Positions 9,401 through 16,180 of a stretch of 64,000 bases of DNA are shown in pieces. Source of the stretch: an uncultured Myroides sp. (GTDB lineage: Bacteria > Bacteroidota > Bacteroidia > Flavobacteriales > Flavobacteriaceae); the NCBI GenBank assembly GCA_913777665.1, contig CAJYTF010000046.1, forward strand, positions 44,039-108,038, read 5' to 3'. Position 1 is the stretch's first letter. Each line of letters begins with the position of its first letter. The position numbers were made by a program, and so were the translations under genes. The notes under the pieces are model-generated. The model did not search any database, was not told where the DNA came from, and saw only the letters and a list, made by a program, of their open reading frames with translations.

Positions 9401-9475
9401 CAGGGTTTCAAAATCAATGGTTTGTCTTTTTTGGTACGAATACAAACCTTCTATTGTGAGTTTAATTGGGATCAT
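6437..9475 (-). CDS. sbcC: Exonuclease subunit SbcC
   Basis: 1012 aa SMC-like ATPase, partner of SbcD in the nuclease that opens DNA hairpins and trims double-strand ends. Walker A is GAVGSGKSS (residues 35-43). Long coiled coils follow on both sides of a zinc hook, CPLCGS, at residues 501-506, almost exactly mid-protein. The ABC signature LSGGQ is at 918-922, followed by a FFFIDEGFGTQD Walker B/D-loop. Length and order are complete. It lies downstream of sbcD on the same strand, but the usual close spacing is broken by 465 bp holding the GIY-YIG gene and repeat arms. Confidence 0.95.
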   Translation of the reverse strand: MIPIKLTIEGLYSYQKRQTIDFETLINAGLFGIFGAVGSGKSSILEAITFALYGETERLNSKDKRAYNMMNLKSDMAFIAFDFYNYEDKIFRVTREFKRNSKRFEDIKTPTVVFYEWINNDWIPLNHSNAQELVGLSYDNFKRTIIIPQGQFKEFIELGAKDRTQMMKEIFKLHRFDLSDKVSVLNSKNLTELNQLEGKLSGYDEVSEENISLLKEKLKEETTIQTEKQTVFKAINEKLQHLKSIKIDFESLQNKRDQFTEYINQKPAIDQKKTELEIYERVYKTFNQLLVDSKKTESEIQEKTGQLAKDKTLLQHSEIELSKIEAAINEVKPYVDDLPNKRLQENDLDFIAKIIQFTADVVELKNRTSNGEIKVSEIEKVVNQLQQTIKETEKEINNLTKNQIETTVLINVGDWFSKKQHFEKDWNVQEQKNNQLKSEMQLIENELIRDKINVSTFENDVKTLNDTFSQQKKELTAKLQSFQVQQELAHFAHNLHNGEACPLCGSLEHPEILTLNDVTLHLNEIQNEIDLVEEKQNNYVDFANKIRQKIQKLSILQEQFFKEDIRLEDLKNQMIQHNAGFIWSDFNADDFADFELKRQASFDLTKQIELKNKFISEQRAQLENQQETAEKYKKALEKFKLDETEKQTQINQNLSNLKILDFADFNNFSVEEIEQKLRDLKAFNHRIENDFNQYNQQFNQLNTQIHVQKSSIVSTEKQLFDLNKNLEELNDLFNKSLVDQNIENKEKVVEILHLNLNIEVLRKEIEEFTVAYKTLNNQIQELEVKLKDEIFNETAYYQYEKDFETAEIELKNATENVTKTNAEITRLTDAFNQKKELLQTLDQLKKRAENLKIMSNLFKAAGFVQYVSSIYLKQLCENANVRFRKMTRNQLSLQVNEANDFEVIDYLNEGRTRSVKTLSGGQSFQVSLSLALALAESVQTNSVASKNFFFIDEGFGTQDAESVNIVFETLNNLHKENRIVGIISHVEELKERIPVALQITKTDEDGSLIKVV

Positions 9476-9530
9476 AAATTAGTTCTTTGGATTCAATAAA
9501 ATGAGTTTTTTTAAGCATAATGCGGTCTTT

Positions 9531-9930
9531 TGTCATTCCGACGAAGGAGGAATCTTTTGTTATTCGTTTTTCTACTAAATTTCATCATTTAAAAACTTCC
9601 ATGTTGGATTGAAATTTGAAGTCAATTCAACCTTTTTATTTCTATTCCAACCTTTTATTTGCTTTTCTCTACTAATTGCAAGATTAATATCAGAATAAGT
9701 TTCATAAAATACTAAATAAAAGCAATTATATCTTTTAGTAAAAGAATTATTTATTAGATCAGAATTGATGTGATGATATAACCGTACTTTTAAGTCATTT
9801 GTTACGCCCGTGTACAAAACAGTTTTATGCAGATTTGTGAGAATGTAAACATAATAATTATGTGTGCCGATTGTTTTCATTTAGATAATTTATAGATTCT
9901 TCATTCCGTTTCACTGCATTCAGAATGACA
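9531..9930. mobile_element. Palindromic repeat with a GIY-YIG gene between its two arms
   Basis: The left arm (9531-9555) reads TGTCATTCCGACGAAGGAGG and continues AATCT. The right arm (9894-9930) begins AGATTCTTC and ends CAGAATGACA. These are the same two arms found at 25137-25213 and 38324-38396, where only about 10-20 bp separate them. Here 338 bp lie between the arms, and a GIY-YIG nuclease gene fills almost all of it. That the unit is mobile is my inference; no transposase and no clear target duplication is seen. It interrupts the sbcD-sbcC gene pair. Confidence 0.55.
9575..9880 (-). CDS. GIY-YIG single-domain endonuclease
   Basis: 101 aa, a single GIY-YIG domain of the UvrC N-terminal/YhbQ type. 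Visible are YYVYILTN (the GIY strand, residues 9-16), LYTGVTND (the YIG strand, 22-29), the catalytic Arg at 33 in KVRLYHH, and the metal-binding Glu at 72 in SREKQIKGW. The C-terminal SNFNPTWKFL is typical of small flavobacterial members. All core catalytic positions look intact, so it could be an active nuclease. It has no DNA-binding extension. The gene lies wholly inside the loop of the palindromic repeat at 9531-9930 and separates sbcD from sbcC on the same strand. Its biological role is unknown. Confidence 0.93.
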   Translation of the reverse strand: MKTIGTHNYYVYILTNLHKTVLYTGVTNDLKVRLYHHINSDLINNSFTKRYNCFYLVFYETYSDINLAISREKQIKGWNRNKKVELTSNFNPTWKFLNDEI

Positions 9931-9940
9931 AAAAATGAAG

Positions 9941-11146
9941 TTATTCGTTTAAAACTTCATTAAACAAATCCATCAATTCATTGTTTGGTTCTTGGTTGGC
10001 GTTTTTCGATTTGAAATAATCTTTAAACAAATCTTTTATGTTTTGATTCAGGTTTATTTCTCTTGCTGAAATTTCGTCTGCACCATTATTTTTTACTTTC
10101 GGAATTAAATGCACAATGCCTGAATGTGCCTGAAATATCTCTTTTCGTTCATCGGTGGTTAAAAAAGTATCGGTTTCCATAGTCAATTCTACCAAAGTAT
10201 CCGAATTTGTTAATAACCAATTTACTGCATCATCAACCACTTGAAAAGTCTTACGAACCAACGATTTTCCTTTGGTAAGATTTATTTTAGAAAAACTTAC
10301 ATTTTGATTTGGTTGGGCGTTGATGATGGATACATATTTGGTTTGACCGGCTTCGCTAAAGCTGTAGCACAAAGGCGACGACGAATAAACAACGGGTTTT
10401 TCGGTTGTGCCGATGTTGTTAAACGCATGTAAATGACCCAAAGCAGTATATTGAATTTGCGGCGGAATACAATCGGAATATACCATATCAGCAGTACCAA
10501 TTTTAATGGGCTTTTCGCCTTCGGGTTCTTCTAAAAGGGTAGCGCCGCGTTTGTTCATGTATAAATGTGAAATCAGCAAGTTTACACCTTTATCATCACA
10601 AAATTCATCGGCAATTTTTGTCCACTGATCTTTTAAAACACTATTCAACAGCTCTTCTTTTTCTTCACCAAAGTACTGTTTTAAACGGATTTCGTTTGCG
10701 TACGCAGTATGAATGATTCGGATTGGGAAATCGATATTTTTTATGTTTAATTCGATAAAACCTTCGATGGATTTTTCGATTTTAAAATGATCTAATTCAA
10801 ACAGATTGACTTTTTCATTTGGATAACCAATTAAAATAATTCCACATTCACGTGCCAACGGATCGGGTGCATTGATACGATCGGGCGAATCATGGTTGCC
10901 GGCAATGGCAATCACTGGTCGTTTTGCATTGTTTGTAAGTCGTTTTAAAGTTTTGTAGAACAAATCAACCGCTTCAACTGCCGGATTAAAAGCATCGAAC
11001 AAATCGCCTGCAATCAAAATTAAATCTACATTTTCGCAATCGGCGATTTCCACGATTTCGTTCATCACTTCAATTTGTTCTTCAAATCGTGAAAAACCGT
11101 CTAAACGTTTTCCTAAATGCCAATCGGCTGTATGCAGAATTTTCAT
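9941..11146 (-). CDS. sbcD: Exonuclease subunit SbcD
   Basis: 401 aa Mre11-type phosphoesterase, the nuclease partner of SbcC. The metal-binding blocks are in order: TADWHLGK (residues 6-13), IAGDLFDAFNP, IAGNHDSPDR, the ISHLYMN block and TALGHLHAF. A capping domain follows from about residue 280. Length is normal for the family. One base separates its ATG from the stop codon of a 52-codon gene upstream. Downstream, the GIY-YIG element lies between this gene and sbcC; the two would still be co-transcribed if no terminator acts in the repeat arm. Confidence 0.95.
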   Translation of the reverse strand: MKILHTADWHLGKRLDGFSRFEEQIEVMNEIVEIADCENVDLILIAGDLFDAFNPAVEAVDLFYKTLKRLTNNAKRPVIAIAGNHDSPDRINAPDPLARECGIILIGYPNEKVNLFELDHFKIEKSIEGFIELNIKNIDFPIRIIHTAYANEIRLKQYFGEEKEELLNSVLKDQWTKIADEFCDDKGVNLLISHLYMNKRGATLLEEPEGEKPIKIGTADMVYSDCIPPQIQYTALGHLHAFNNIGTTEKPVVYSSSPLCYSFSEAGQTKYVSIINAQPNQNVSFSKINLTKGKSLVRKTFQVVDDAVNWLLTNSDTLVELTMETDTFLTTDERKEIFQAHSGIVHLIPKVKNNGADEISAREINLNQNIKDLFKDYFKSKNANQEPNNELMDLFNEVLNE

Positions 11147-11147
11147 G

Positions 11148-11306
11148 TTAGTCTTGTTGTAAATCTTGGTTGTTTTGCTTGTTGAATTGTTGCTGGATTT
11201 GTTTTAATCGTTCTTTTCGGAGTGCCTCGGCATTGCTCGCTTTTTGCTTTTTTTGATCGACCTTTTTCTTATGAGCCAATCGGTTGGTTTCGTTTCTTCT
11301 TCCCAT
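11148..11306 (-). CDS. Small basic protein of unknown function upstream of sbcD
   Basis: 52 codons from ATG at 11306, starting MGRRNETNRLAHKKKVDQ and ending FNKQNNQDLQQD. It is rich in Lys, Arg and Gln, and most of it should form one long charged helix. There is no signal peptide, membrane segment or known domain. The single base between its stop and the sbcD ATG argues for a real, coupled gene in the sbcDC operon. It could bind nucleic acid or be a ribosome-associated peptide; that is a guess from composition only. Confidence 0.6.
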   Translation of the reverse strand: MGRRNETNRLAHKKKVDQKKQKASNAEALRKERLKQIQQQFNKQNNQDLQQD

Positions 11307-11332
11307 ATCAAATATAAATTGAAATTAAGACA

Positions 11333-11716
11333 TTAATTGTCGTTTAGAAATGTTCCCGAAACATAATACCAGCGATCATTCATTTTTTGAAATACCGATA
11401 ATTCATGATGTACTTGTTCTTTTTGATCTTGATCAATATAATATGCCTTAAACTCAACCTGATTTATTGTAGGAACATTAACGATTTCCAACTTTATCCA
11501 TTGGTTGATTTCTCCCCATTCCCGAAGTTCTTCTTTGGTATGAAATTTACGTTTTGCAGGTAAAGTGGTGCTCATTAAATAGTCGCCGTTTGGAATGGCA
11601 AATGCTGAAAAGCGCGAGCGCATCAAAGCTTCGGCAGTGGGTGCGTTTTTTTCTTTAGTATGATAAGGCTCACAGCATTCAGCGTATGGTTTATTGGAAC
11701 AGCAAGGACAATTCAT
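11333..11716 (-). CDS. YchJ-family protein (SEC-C-like zinc motif plus NTF2-like domain)
   Basis: 127 aa. The N-terminus MNCPCCSNKPYAECCEPYH is the CxC..CC zinc-binding SEC-C-like motif, followed by TAEALMRSRFSAFA, the family hallmark, and an NTF2-like fold ending in WYYVSGTFL. Proteins of the YchJ/UPF0225 group are cytoplasmic with no established function. I chose the ATG at 11716: the longer frame would start at a TTG six codons upstream, which adds nothing conserved. It stands between the small basic gene and the exported protein gene at 11790. Confidence 0.86.
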   Translation of the reverse strand: MNCPCCSNKPYAECCEPYHTKEKNAPTAEALMRSRFSAFAIPNGDYLMSTTLPAKRKFHTKEELREWGEINQWIKLEIVNVPTINQVEFKAYYIDQDQKEQVHHELSVFQKMNDRWYYVSGTFLNDN

Positions 11717-11744
11717 TGTATAATGTTTTTTCAAAAATACGCAT

Positions 11745-11775
11745 AAAAAAAGAGGCGTAAATGCCTCTCTTTATC
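11745..11775 (-). terminator. Terminator of the gene at 11790
   Basis: AGAGGC and GCCTCT pair around a 6-nt loop. On the minus strand the hairpin is followed by a run of six T. It lies 15 bp after the stop of the exported protein gene. Confidence 0.75.
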
Positions 11776-11789
11776 TTTTTTATGCTTGA

Positions 11790-12215
11790 TTATTCTTCTG
11801 CTTGTTGTAAAGCTTCGGCACTTGCATATTTCATAACCAAACCTTGCATAGTCATATTAACTTCGTTACTTAAAGTTGTTGCTTTTTGCTCAAAAGCAGC
11901 TTTGTCTTTAGGTTGAATCGTTGCTAAATCTTGAACATCTTTAGTATCGGCAAACTTTTTATTAACTGCTTTTAATTCGGCAGCATCAAAATTTTCATCT
12001 ACTAATTTAGAGAAATCTGTTACAAAACCATTTACCAATGCGTCAAACTCCTTATTAAAATCGGCTACTTTTGCAGTATCGATCATTGGCAAAATTTGTT
12101 GCTTTATAGCATCAGTATTCACCGTATTGTTGACAAACGTTTTAGCATCTTGTGTTTGGGCGAAACCTGTTTGCACTGCAAAGATCATGATTGCGCCGTA
12201 AATAAACTTTTTCAT
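11790..12215 (-). CDS. Small exported helical protein, possibly DUF2059-like
   Basis: 141 aa. A signal peptide (MKKFIYGAIMIFAVQTGFAQ) precedes a mature part of about 120 residues that is mostly alpha-helical and rich in Asp, Lys and Ala. The length, export signal and helix pattern resemble the DUF2059 protein encoded just upstream, and segments such as DFNKEFDALVNGFV echo FKKEFDATLPSLY there. The two may be diverged paralogs. Function is unknown. Each of the pair has its own terminator-like hairpin, so they may be separate transcripts. Confidence 0.75.
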   Translation of the reverse strand: MKKFIYGAIMIFAVQTGFAQTQDAKTFVNNTVNTDAIKQQILPMIDTAKVADFNKEFDALVNGFVTDFSKLVDENFDAAELKAVNKKFADTKDVQDLATIQPKDKAAFEQKATTLSNEVNMTMQGLVMKYASAEALQQAEE

Positions 12216-12290
12216 AATTTTTTATTTAAAATAGACATCTAAATTACAACTATTTTTAATTTATACGCTATTGATTAACATTATTACAAC

Positions 12291-12318
12291 AAAAAACGAG
12301 GTTTATTCAACCCCGTTA
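12291..12318 (-). terminator. Terminator of the DUF2059 gene
   Basis: AACGAGGTT and AACCCCGTT pair with one mismatch around a 5-nt loop and are followed on the minus strand by a T-run. It lies just after the stop codon at 12326. Confidence 0.65.
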
Positions 12319-12325
12319 TTATAAA

Positions 12326-12733
12326 TTATTGCATGTATTTCATTATAATTCCTTGTAATTTATTTCCCCATTCTTCCATAGCTGCACCTTGATCCATAAG
12401 AATTGTTGAAGCATTTTTTTGGATTTTAAGACCTACAGGTGATTTATAAAACTCAATCATTTTTTTTACGTCATCATGAGTATAATTTTTTACAAAAGAA
12501 TCAGCCATTTTATCGTATAAGCTTGGTAAAGTAGCATCAAATTCCTTTTTAAACTCTGCTTTTTTAGTTTCGTCAGAAATCTGACTCATTACCGCTTCTC
12601 CATAAACAGTAAAATTAGCGGTAGCACCAGATAACTTCACAGCTTCAACAGCGTCTTTCTTAAAATCTGCAGATTGAGCCGATACAAACTGTACCGATAA
12701 CAACATAGTTGCAGCTATAAATAAATTTTTCAT
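12326..12733 (-). CDS. DUF2059 domain exported protein
   Basis: 135 aa. A signal peptide (MKNLFIAATMLLSVQFVSAQ) is followed by a DUF2059-type helical domain with MIEFYKSPVGLKIQKNAS, the most conserved stretch of that family. The role is unknown; members are periplasmic. The frame is open 60 codons further upstream, but that part reads out of frame across the end of the aldehyde dehydrogenase gene, and the ATG at 12733 opens with the signal peptide, which decides the start. Ten bases separate it from the dehydrogenase stop codon, so they may share a transcript. Confidence 0.85.
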   Translation of the reverse strand: MKNLFIAATMLLSVQFVSAQSADFKKDAVEAVKLSGATANFTVYGEAVMSQISDETKKAEFKKEFDATLPSLYDKMADSFVKNYTHDDVKKMIEFYKSPVGLKIQKNASTILMDQGAAMEEWGNKLQGIIMKYMQ

Positions 12734-12743
12734 GTGCTGTATT

Positions 12744-14264
12744 TTATAAATTAAAGTTAATTCCTTGTGCCAATGGCAATTCTGTACCGTAATTAATGGT
12801 GTTTGTTTGACGGCGCATATACACTTTCCAAGCATCAGAACCCGATTCGCGTCCGCCGCCTGTTTCTTTTTCACCACCAAAAGCGCCACCGATTTCTGCG
12901 CCCGATGTACCAATATTTACGTTTGCAATACCACAGTCTGATCCCGCGTGTGATAAAAACAATTCTGCTTCACGTAAATTATTTGTGAAAATTGAAGATG
13001 ATAATCCTTGAGGAACTCCGTTTTGCATATCAATAGCTTCTTCAATAGTGCTGTATTTAATTACATATAAAATTGGCGCAAACGTTTCTTCCTGAACAAT
13101 TTCAAAATCGTTCTTCGCTTCAATAATACATGGTTTTACGTAACAACCGCTTTCGTAACCAGCACCTTCAACAACACCGCCTTCAACAACAATTTTGCCG
13201 CCTTCTTTTTTAGCTTTTTCAATAGCTTTTAAGTAATCTTCAACAGCTTTTGTATCGATAAGCGGACCAACGTGATTTGCAGCGTCTAAAGGATCGCCAA
13301 TTCTCAACTGTCCGTACGCATTTTTCAATGTTTCGATTGTTTTATAGTACACACTTTCATGAACAATTAAACGACGGGTTGATGTACAACGTTGACCGGC
13401 AGTACCAACTGCTCCGAAAACTGCACCAACCAAAACCATACTTAAATCTGAATGCTCTGATACGATAATGGCGTTGTTTCCACCCAACTCTAAAATAGTT
13501 TTACCAAAACGTTCTGCAACTGTTTTTGATACGTGACGACCAATACGAGTTGATCCTGTAAAAGAAACCAGCGGTACGCGTTTGTCGTTATTCATTAAAT
13601 CGCCCGAAGCATTTCCTGTTACTAAACAGCTAACACCTTCTGGTACATTATTTTTTTGGAATACTTTTGAAATGATATTCTGACATGCAATAGCGCATAA
13701 TGGCGTTTTAGAACTTGGTTTCCAAACACAAACATCGCCACAAACCCAAGCCAAAGCAGCATTCCAAGACCAAACAGCCACAGGGAAGTTAAACGCAGAA
13801 ATAATTCCTACAATTCCAAGCGGATGATACTGCTCATACATGCGGTGCATTGGTCGTTCTGAGTGCATTGTTAAACCGTATAACTGACGAGATAAACCTA
13901 CTGCGAAGTCACAGATATCGATCATTTCCTGAACTTCACCTAAACCTTCTTGTAAGCTTTTACCCATTTCGTACGAAACCAATTTACCTAAAGCATCTTT
14001 GTTTTCGCGTAATGCATCACCAACCTGACGTACAATTTCGCCACGTTTTGGTGCTGGGACTAATCTCCATTCTTTAAAAGCTTTTTCGGCAGTAGTTAGT
14101 ACTTTTTCGTAATCACTATTCGATGATGTTTGAACCGTACCGATTAACGAACCGTTTACCGGTGTGTATGATGAAATTTCTGATCCGTTTGCAAACCACT
14201 GTGTTCCTGTTGATGAACCCAGGTTTGTATTGTTTAAGCCTAATTGCGATAAAATTGTTTTCAT
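12744..14264 (-). CDS. amaB: ALDH7-type aldehyde dehydrogenase (alpha-aminoadipate semialdehyde dehydrogenase-like)
   Basis: 506 aa NAD(P)-dependent aldehyde dehydrogenase. The blocks YEQYHPLGIVGIISAFNFP (143-161), SFTGSTRIGRHV, LELGGNNA with catalytic Glu259, and GTAGQRCTSTRRL with catalytic Cys293 are those of the ALDH7 (antiquitin) group, which oxidises 2-aminoadipate semialdehyde in lysine degradation. I chose the ATG at 14264; the 35-residue upstream extension reads through the spacer to the dioxygenase gene. Next upstream on the same strand is 3-hydroxyanthranilate dioxygenase, so a role with tryptophan-derived semialdehydes cannot be excluded. Family is sure; substrate is inferred. Confidence 0.88.
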   Translation of the reverse strand: MKTILSQLGLNNTNLGSSTGTQWFANGSEISSYTPVNGSLIGTVQTSSNSDYEKVLTTAEKAFKEWRLVPAPKRGEIVRQVGDALRENKDALGKLVSYEMGKSLQEGLGEVQEMIDICDFAVGLSRQLYGLTMHSERPMHRMYEQYHPLGIVGIISAFNFPVAVWSWNAALAWVCGDVCVWKPSSKTPLCAIACQNIISKVFQKNNVPEGVSCLVTGNASGDLMNNDKRVPLVSFTGSTRIGRHVSKTVAERFGKTILELGGNNAIIVSEHSDLSMVLVGAVFGAVGTAGQRCTSTRRLIVHESVYYKTIETLKNAYGQLRIGDPLDAANHVGPLIDTKAVEDYLKAIEKAKKEGGKIVVEGGVVEGAGYESGCYVKPCIIEAKNDFEIVQEETFAPILYVIKYSTIEEAIDMQNGVPQGLSSSIFTNNLREAELFLSHAGSDCGIANVNIGTSGAEIGGAFGGEKETGGGRESGSDAWKVYMRRQTNTINYGTELPLAQGINFNL

Positions 14265-14326
14265 TGCTTTTTTATGATAATATTCTGTTTTTATATAGTT
14301 TTTGTAAGATACTAAAATTATGTTGA

Positions 14327-14860
14327 TTAACCAACAAAACGCTCGTCTGCTTCCATAACCGTTCCGCATTTTTTGCAGGTACGCAAATCTTCCGACGTGT
14401 AGAAATGTTTGAAGTGTGGTAGAAAGTCGGTTTCGATGTTTTCTAACGGAAAATAAACTTCGTACAGTTTTTCGTTGCAGTTTTCACAAAACCAAAGCAA
14501 TCCGTCTTTAGCATCTGCGTTTGCGCGTTTTATTTCTACAACCAAACCAACCGATCCTTCTGTTCTAATTGGTGAATGCGGTGTTTTAGCTGGTAAAAGA
14601 AATACGTCGCCTGCGTTCAATTGCATTACCTCTTTACCATTTTCGGTTTGAACGGCAACTGAAATACTTCCTTCTAACTGAAAAAAGAACTCGTCGGTTT
14701 CGTTATAGTGATAATCTTTACGGGCATTTGGTCCGCCTACAACCATTACAATAAAATCGCCCGATTCTGTATAAATATTCTTGTTGCCAACAGGTGGTTT
14801 TAACAAACCTCTGTTTTCATCGATCCAATTCTTTAAATTAAAAGGTTTCTTCATTTCCAT
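14327..14860 (-). CDS. 3-hydroxyanthranilate 3,4-dioxygenase
   Basis: 177 aa cupin. It opens the ring of 3-hydroxyanthranilate to 2-amino-3-carboxymuconate semialdehyde in the kynurenine pathway. The iron ligands His51, Glu57 (YHYNETDEFFFQLEG) and His95 (PAKTPHSP) sit at the positions known for the bacterial enzyme. The second, rubredoxin-like metal site is also complete: Cys125/Cys128 (FCENC) and Cys162/Cys165 (CKKC). It lies 2 bp after the EnvC-like gene and 62 bp before the ALDH7-type gene. Other kynurenine-pathway genes are not in this window. Confidence 0.96.
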   Translation of the reverse strand: MEMKKPFNLKNWIDENRGLLKPPVGNKNIYTESGDFIVMVVGGPNARKDYHYNETDEFFFQLEGSISVAVQTENGKEVMQLNAGDVFLLPAKTPHSPIRTEGSVGLVVEIKRANADAKDGLLWFCENCNEKLYEVYFPLENIETDFLPHFKHFYTSEDLRTCKKCGTVMEADERFVG

Positions 14861-14862
14861 AA

Positions 14863-16155
14863 TTATTTAGCGCTTAACCACGATTGCGGGTTGTTGTAAT
14901 CACTGTTTTTTGTAATAAGGAATTTTAAAACCGATGCACCTTCAAAATTGGTTCCAACGGTTCCGATTTTTTGTTTGGTTGATACTTTTTGTCCTTTTGA
15001 TACACTTACCGATGCCAGATTTTGGTACACCGTAATGTATTCTCCGTGACGAATAAATACCGTTCTTGAATTTCCGATTACCTGAATTTGAGAAACTTCG
15101 CCTTCAAATACACTGCGAACAGTAGATCCTTTTTCGGTGCTGATTTCAATTCCGTGATTTTCGTATTCAATATCGTACTCCGGATGTTTTACTGTTCCGT
15201 AACGTGATGAAATATATCCTTTTTCAACCGGCCAAGGCAAACGTCCGCGGTTATTGCTAAAACTTGTTGCCAAAGCTTTTTCTTCAGGCGTCATATCAAA
15301 TTTACCTGCAGAACTTGTGGTAGTAACCGTTGGTTTTGATGTTGTTTTAGTACCCGATTTTGCATTGCGAGCTTCCTCTTCGCGTTTTCTTCTTGCTTCT
15401 TCCTCTCTGCGTTTGCGATTTTCTTCCTCAATAATCTTTTTAATGATCGCTTTAATCTGTTGGTCGATCTTTTTAGTTTCCTGTTGTTTAGTCTTGATTT
15501 GCGAACTATATTTTTTGCTGTCTTTTTTAACAAGCGTCATTAATTCGGTTTGTTTGCTTTTTTCAACCTCTAATTCTTTACGCTGACTTTGTTGTTCGTT
15601 TTGAACAATTTGCTGTTTGTTTTTCTGCGCTTCCATGTGGGCAGAAATTCGCTCTAATTCTTCAAATTTTGCTCGAATTTCATCGCCTTGAGACTTGCGG
15701 TATTTGGCATATTGCTTAATATACTGCATACGTTTGTAGGCTTGCAAAAAGTTGTTGCTCGATAAAATAAACATGATTCGGTTTTGTTCTGATCTAGATT
15801 TGTACGATTTTACAATGGTTTTAGCATAATCGTCTTTTAAAACAGCTAATTCGCGTCTTAATTTGTTTGCCGCCAGCGTGTTTACGTAAATATCGTTAGA
15901 TAAAGTTCGTATCTGTTTTTGCGAATTGTTAATTAATTCAGTTTGAAGTTTTATTTTTTTATTCTGCTCATTTAATTCAGCCAAAATATTGCGTTCTTGC
16001 TTTTTATTGGTGCTAAGCAAGGTTTGAAATTCTTTAATCTCTTTTAAAATGGCTGCTTTTCGCTCTTCCAGCTTGCGTTGTTCTGCTGCATAATCTTGTT
16101 GAGCGAAGGTATTAAACGATAAAAATAATAGTATGATGGATAAAATGCGACGCAT
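14863..16155 (-). CDS. EnvC-like murein hydrolase activator (coiled coil plus LytM/M23 domain)
   Basis: 430 aa. A signal peptide (residues 1-18) precedes a long coiled coil to about residue 215, a Lys/Arg/Glu-rich stretch (RKRREEEARRKREEEARN) and a Ser/Thr linker. A LytM domain fills about 310-430, with YENHGIEISTEKGS and VFIRHGEYITVYQNL. The usual zinc-binding HxxxD is altered (NHGIEI, and HGEYITVYQNL in place of HxH), as in EnvC proteins that activate amidases rather than cut murein themselves. It follows the DUF4292 lipoprotein gene by 25 bp and is probably part of one envelope operon with it. Confidence 0.9.
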   Translation of the reverse strand: MRRILSIILLFLSFNTFAQQDYAAEQRKLEERKAAILKEIKEFQTLLSTNKKQERNILAELNEQNKKIKLQTELINNSQKQIRTLSNDIYVNTLAANKLRRELAVLKDDYAKTIVKSYKSRSEQNRIMFILSSNNFLQAYKRMQYIKQYAKYRKSQGDEIRAKFEELERISAHMEAQKNKQQIVQNEQQSQRKELEVEKSKQTELMTLVKKDSKKYSSQIKTKQQETKKIDQQIKAIIKKIIEEENRKRREEEARRKREEEARNAKSGTKTTSKPTVTTTSSAGKFDMTPEEKALATSFSNNRGRLPWPVEKGYISSRYGTVKHPEYDIEYENHGIEISTEKGSTVRSVFEGEVSQIQVIGNSRTVFIRHGEYITVYQNLASVSVSKGQKVSTKQKIGTVGTNFEGASVLKFLITKNSDYNNPQSWLSAK

Positions 16156-16180
16156 TAGCTTGAATTTTGTTCAAAAATAA

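Noticed and set aside
14863..16155. Active M23 peptidase
   Set aside because: The zinc-binding residues of the LytM domain look altered, so an EnvC-like activator role is more likely.
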